Positions 62,806-64,000 of a stretch of DNA of 64,000 nt are shown here, piece after piece. Both the position numbers and the translations under genes were made by a program. Location of the stretch: contig NZ_JMCL01000057.1 in the NCBI RefSeq assembly GCF_000690905.1, positions 27,752 through 91,751 on the forward strand, in the 5' to 3' direction. The DNA is from Pseudomonas sp. Ant30-3 (GTDB taxonomy: Bacteria > Pseudomonadota > Gammaproteobacteria > Pseudomonadales > Pseudomonadaceae). Numbering within the stretch: the stretch's first letter is position 1; each line of letters starts with the position of its first letter. Below the pieces are notes generated by a model. It saw only the letters and a list, made by a program, of their open reading frames with translations, did no database searches and was not told the origin of the DNA.

Positions 62806-63744
62806 TCATGCGTTCAGCAGCGACTGCGCCATGCGTTCGGCGGTAGCCAGCGCGGCGGAGGTCATGATGTCGAGGTTGCCGGCGTAGGCCGGCAAGTAGT
62901 GGGCGGCACCTTCGACTTCGAGATAGATCGAGGTTTTCAGGCCACTGAATGTGCCGAGCCCAGGGATATGCAGCGGCGCGGATGCGGGAATCATGTCGAA
63001 CTGCACCTTCTGCTTGAGGCGGTAGCCCGGCACGTAGGCCTGCACGGCGCTGGCCATCTCCTCGATGCTGGCCTCGACCTGTGCCTGGTCGACGGCCTCG
63101 GACAGCACGAACACCGTGTCACGCATGATCAACGGCGGCTCGGCCGGGTTCATGATGATGATCGCCTTGCCCTTGGCGGCGCCGCCGATCACTTCGATGG
63201 CCTTGCTGGTAGTCTCGGTGAACTCGTCGATGTTGGCGCGGGTCCCGGGGCCGGCGGATTTGCTGGCGATGGAGGCGACGATCTCGGCGTAATGGACCTT
63301 GGCCACGCGCGACACCGCGGCCACCATCGGGATGGTGGCCTGGCCGCCGCAGGTCACCATGTTGACGTTGAGCTTGGCGAGGTGCTCTTCCAGATTCACC
63401 ACTGGCACGCAGTAGGGGCCGATGGCCGCCGGGGTCAGGTCGATCAAGCGGATGCCGGGTTTGGCACGACGCAGCAAGGCATCGTTCCGTACGTGGGCAG
63501 AGGCGCTGGTGGCATCGAAGACGAAATCGATGTCGGCGAATTCGGGCAGGTTGATCAATCCTTCGACACCTTCGTGGGTGGTCGCCACACCCATGCGCTG
63601 GGCGCGGGCCAGGCCATCGGAGGCCGGGTCGATGCCCACCATCGCGCCCATTTCCAGATGCTCTGCGTTGCGCATCACCTTGATCATCAGATCCGTACCG
63701 ATGTTGCCCGGGCCGATGATCGCTACTTTGAGTTTCTTGCTCAT
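62806..63744 (-). CDS. xylQ: acylating acetaldehyde dehydrogenase
   Basis: A 312-residue enzyme: Rossmann loop [12 protein letters not shown] near residues 9-20 and the catalytic Cys132 in VTCGGQAT. It turns acetaldehyde, NAD and CoA into acetyl-CoA, as partner of XylK. Normal length. It precedes xylK and follows xylJ in the operon. Confidence 0.95.
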   Translation of the reverse strand: MSKKLKVAIIGPGNIGTDLMIKVMRNAEHLEMGAMVGIDPASDGLARAQRMGVATTHEGVEGLINLPEFADIDFVFDATSASAHVRNDALLRRAKPGIRLIDLTPAAIGPYCVPVVNLEEHLAKLNVNMVTCGGQATIPMVAAVSRVAKVHYAEIVASIASKSAGPGTRANIDEFTETTSKAIEVIGGAAKGKAIIIMNPAEPPLIMRDTVFVLSEAVDQAQVEASIEEMASAVQAYVPGYRLKQKVQFDMIPASAPLHIPGLGTFSGLKTSIYLEVEGAAHYLPAYAGNLDIMTSAALATAERMAQSLLNA

Positions 63745-63758
63745 CAGGCTGTCCTCGA

Positions 63759-64000
63759 TCAGATGAAGCGCACGCTGGCGCTGCCGATGCCGCCGATCTC
63801 GACGCGCATGAAATCGCCTGCCTTGACCGGCTCCAGCGGAACCAGCGAGCCGGACAGGATCACCTCGCCGGCCTTCAGGCCGATGCCGAACCGGCCGAGG
63901 GTGTTGGCCAGCCAGGCCACGCAGTTGACCGGCGAGCCGAGCGCCGCGGCGCCGGCACCGGTCGAGAGCAGCTGGCCGTTCTTTTCCACCAGCATGCCGC
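63759..64000 (-). CDS. xylJ: 2-hydroxypenta-2,4-dienoate hydratase, C-terminal part (runs off window)
   Basis: The last 80 or so residues: [29 protein letters not shown], then [15 protein letters not shown] and [10 protein letters not shown], a close paralog of the C-terminus of XylI. The gene continues past the right edge. It adds water to 2-hydroxypenta-2,4-dienoate. It is 14 nt before xylQ, consistent with the TOL order xylJ-Q-K-I-H. Confidence 0.9.
   Translation of the reverse strand, partial: GMLVEKNGQLLSTGAGAAALGSPVNCVAWLANTLGRFGIGLKAGEVILSGSLVPLEPVKAGDFMRVEIGGIGSASVRFI

Overview
The window is best read as part of a large Pseudomonas plasmid that carries a fragment of a TOL-type aromatic catabolic locus. 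The evidence for a plasmid is an iteron-type origin with a Rep_3 initiator (35.1-36.8 kb), a ParA/ParB pair around a three-copy palindrome array (31.9-34.2 kb), a MvaT-family nucleoid protein (28.0-28.4 kb) and a Tus-like replication-fork-arrest protein (39.8-40.8 kb). The evidence for Pseudomonas is the MvaT family, the xyl-type meta-cleavage genes and the XylS relic. This is inference from gene content; no species or incompatibility group can be fixed from the sequence alone.

Layout. 0-19.6 kb is plasmid backbone and accessory DNA. It holds a UvrD-like helicase start, a stand-alone TnpB element with its right-end hairpin, an SF2 helicase, a YejK-like nucleoid protein, an S49 peptidase, an SPFH protein, a tyrosine-phosphatase-like protein, a run of small orphan genes (9.0-13.1 kb), a PemK-like protein, a candidate small RNA (13.6-13.75 kb), an N-6 methylase-like protein lacking its catalytic motif, a lambda-type phosphatase and a tyrosine recombinase coupled to a possible ADP-ribosyltransferase-like gene. 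21.4-27.7 kb is a complete type I restriction-modification system (hsdR, hsdM, hsdS and a DUF3800 stub) bounded by long inverted ends of IS21 type with no transposase; it splits a plasmid gene in two. 28-41 kb is the replication and maintenance core: mvaT-like, a second ParB-domain protein, parB, palindrome array, parA, oriV iterons, repA, a UvrD-like helicase and tus.

41.4-57.4 kb is a nest of transposons. An outer Tn3-family element (42132-56593) has its tnpA split by a second, compound Tn3-family element (43161-53870) with a clear 5-bp target duplication, TTTAC. The compound element has three terminal repeats rather than two. It carries a truncated IS21 element, an IS4-type and an IS30-type insertion sequence, a cation-diffusion-facilitator gene, and an inner mer unit with merR, merT, merP, a GDCCxC protein, tnpA, a PIN/antitoxin pair and tnpR, but no merA. 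The outer element truncates an endonuclease I gene on its left and a xylS regulator on its right without a target duplication, as expected if adjacent DNA was deleted.

57.4-64 kb holds remnants (IS66 fragment containing the 3' end of a group II intron, an IS5-type fragment, a broken OprD-type porin), a BenE-type benzoate transporter, and the distal part of the TOL lower operon xylJ-xylQ-xylK-xylI-xylH on the minus strand, which converts 2-hydroxymuconate-pathway intermediates to pyruvate and acetyl-CoA. Most of the meta pathway lies beyond the right edge; its XylS activator is present only as a C-terminal relic.
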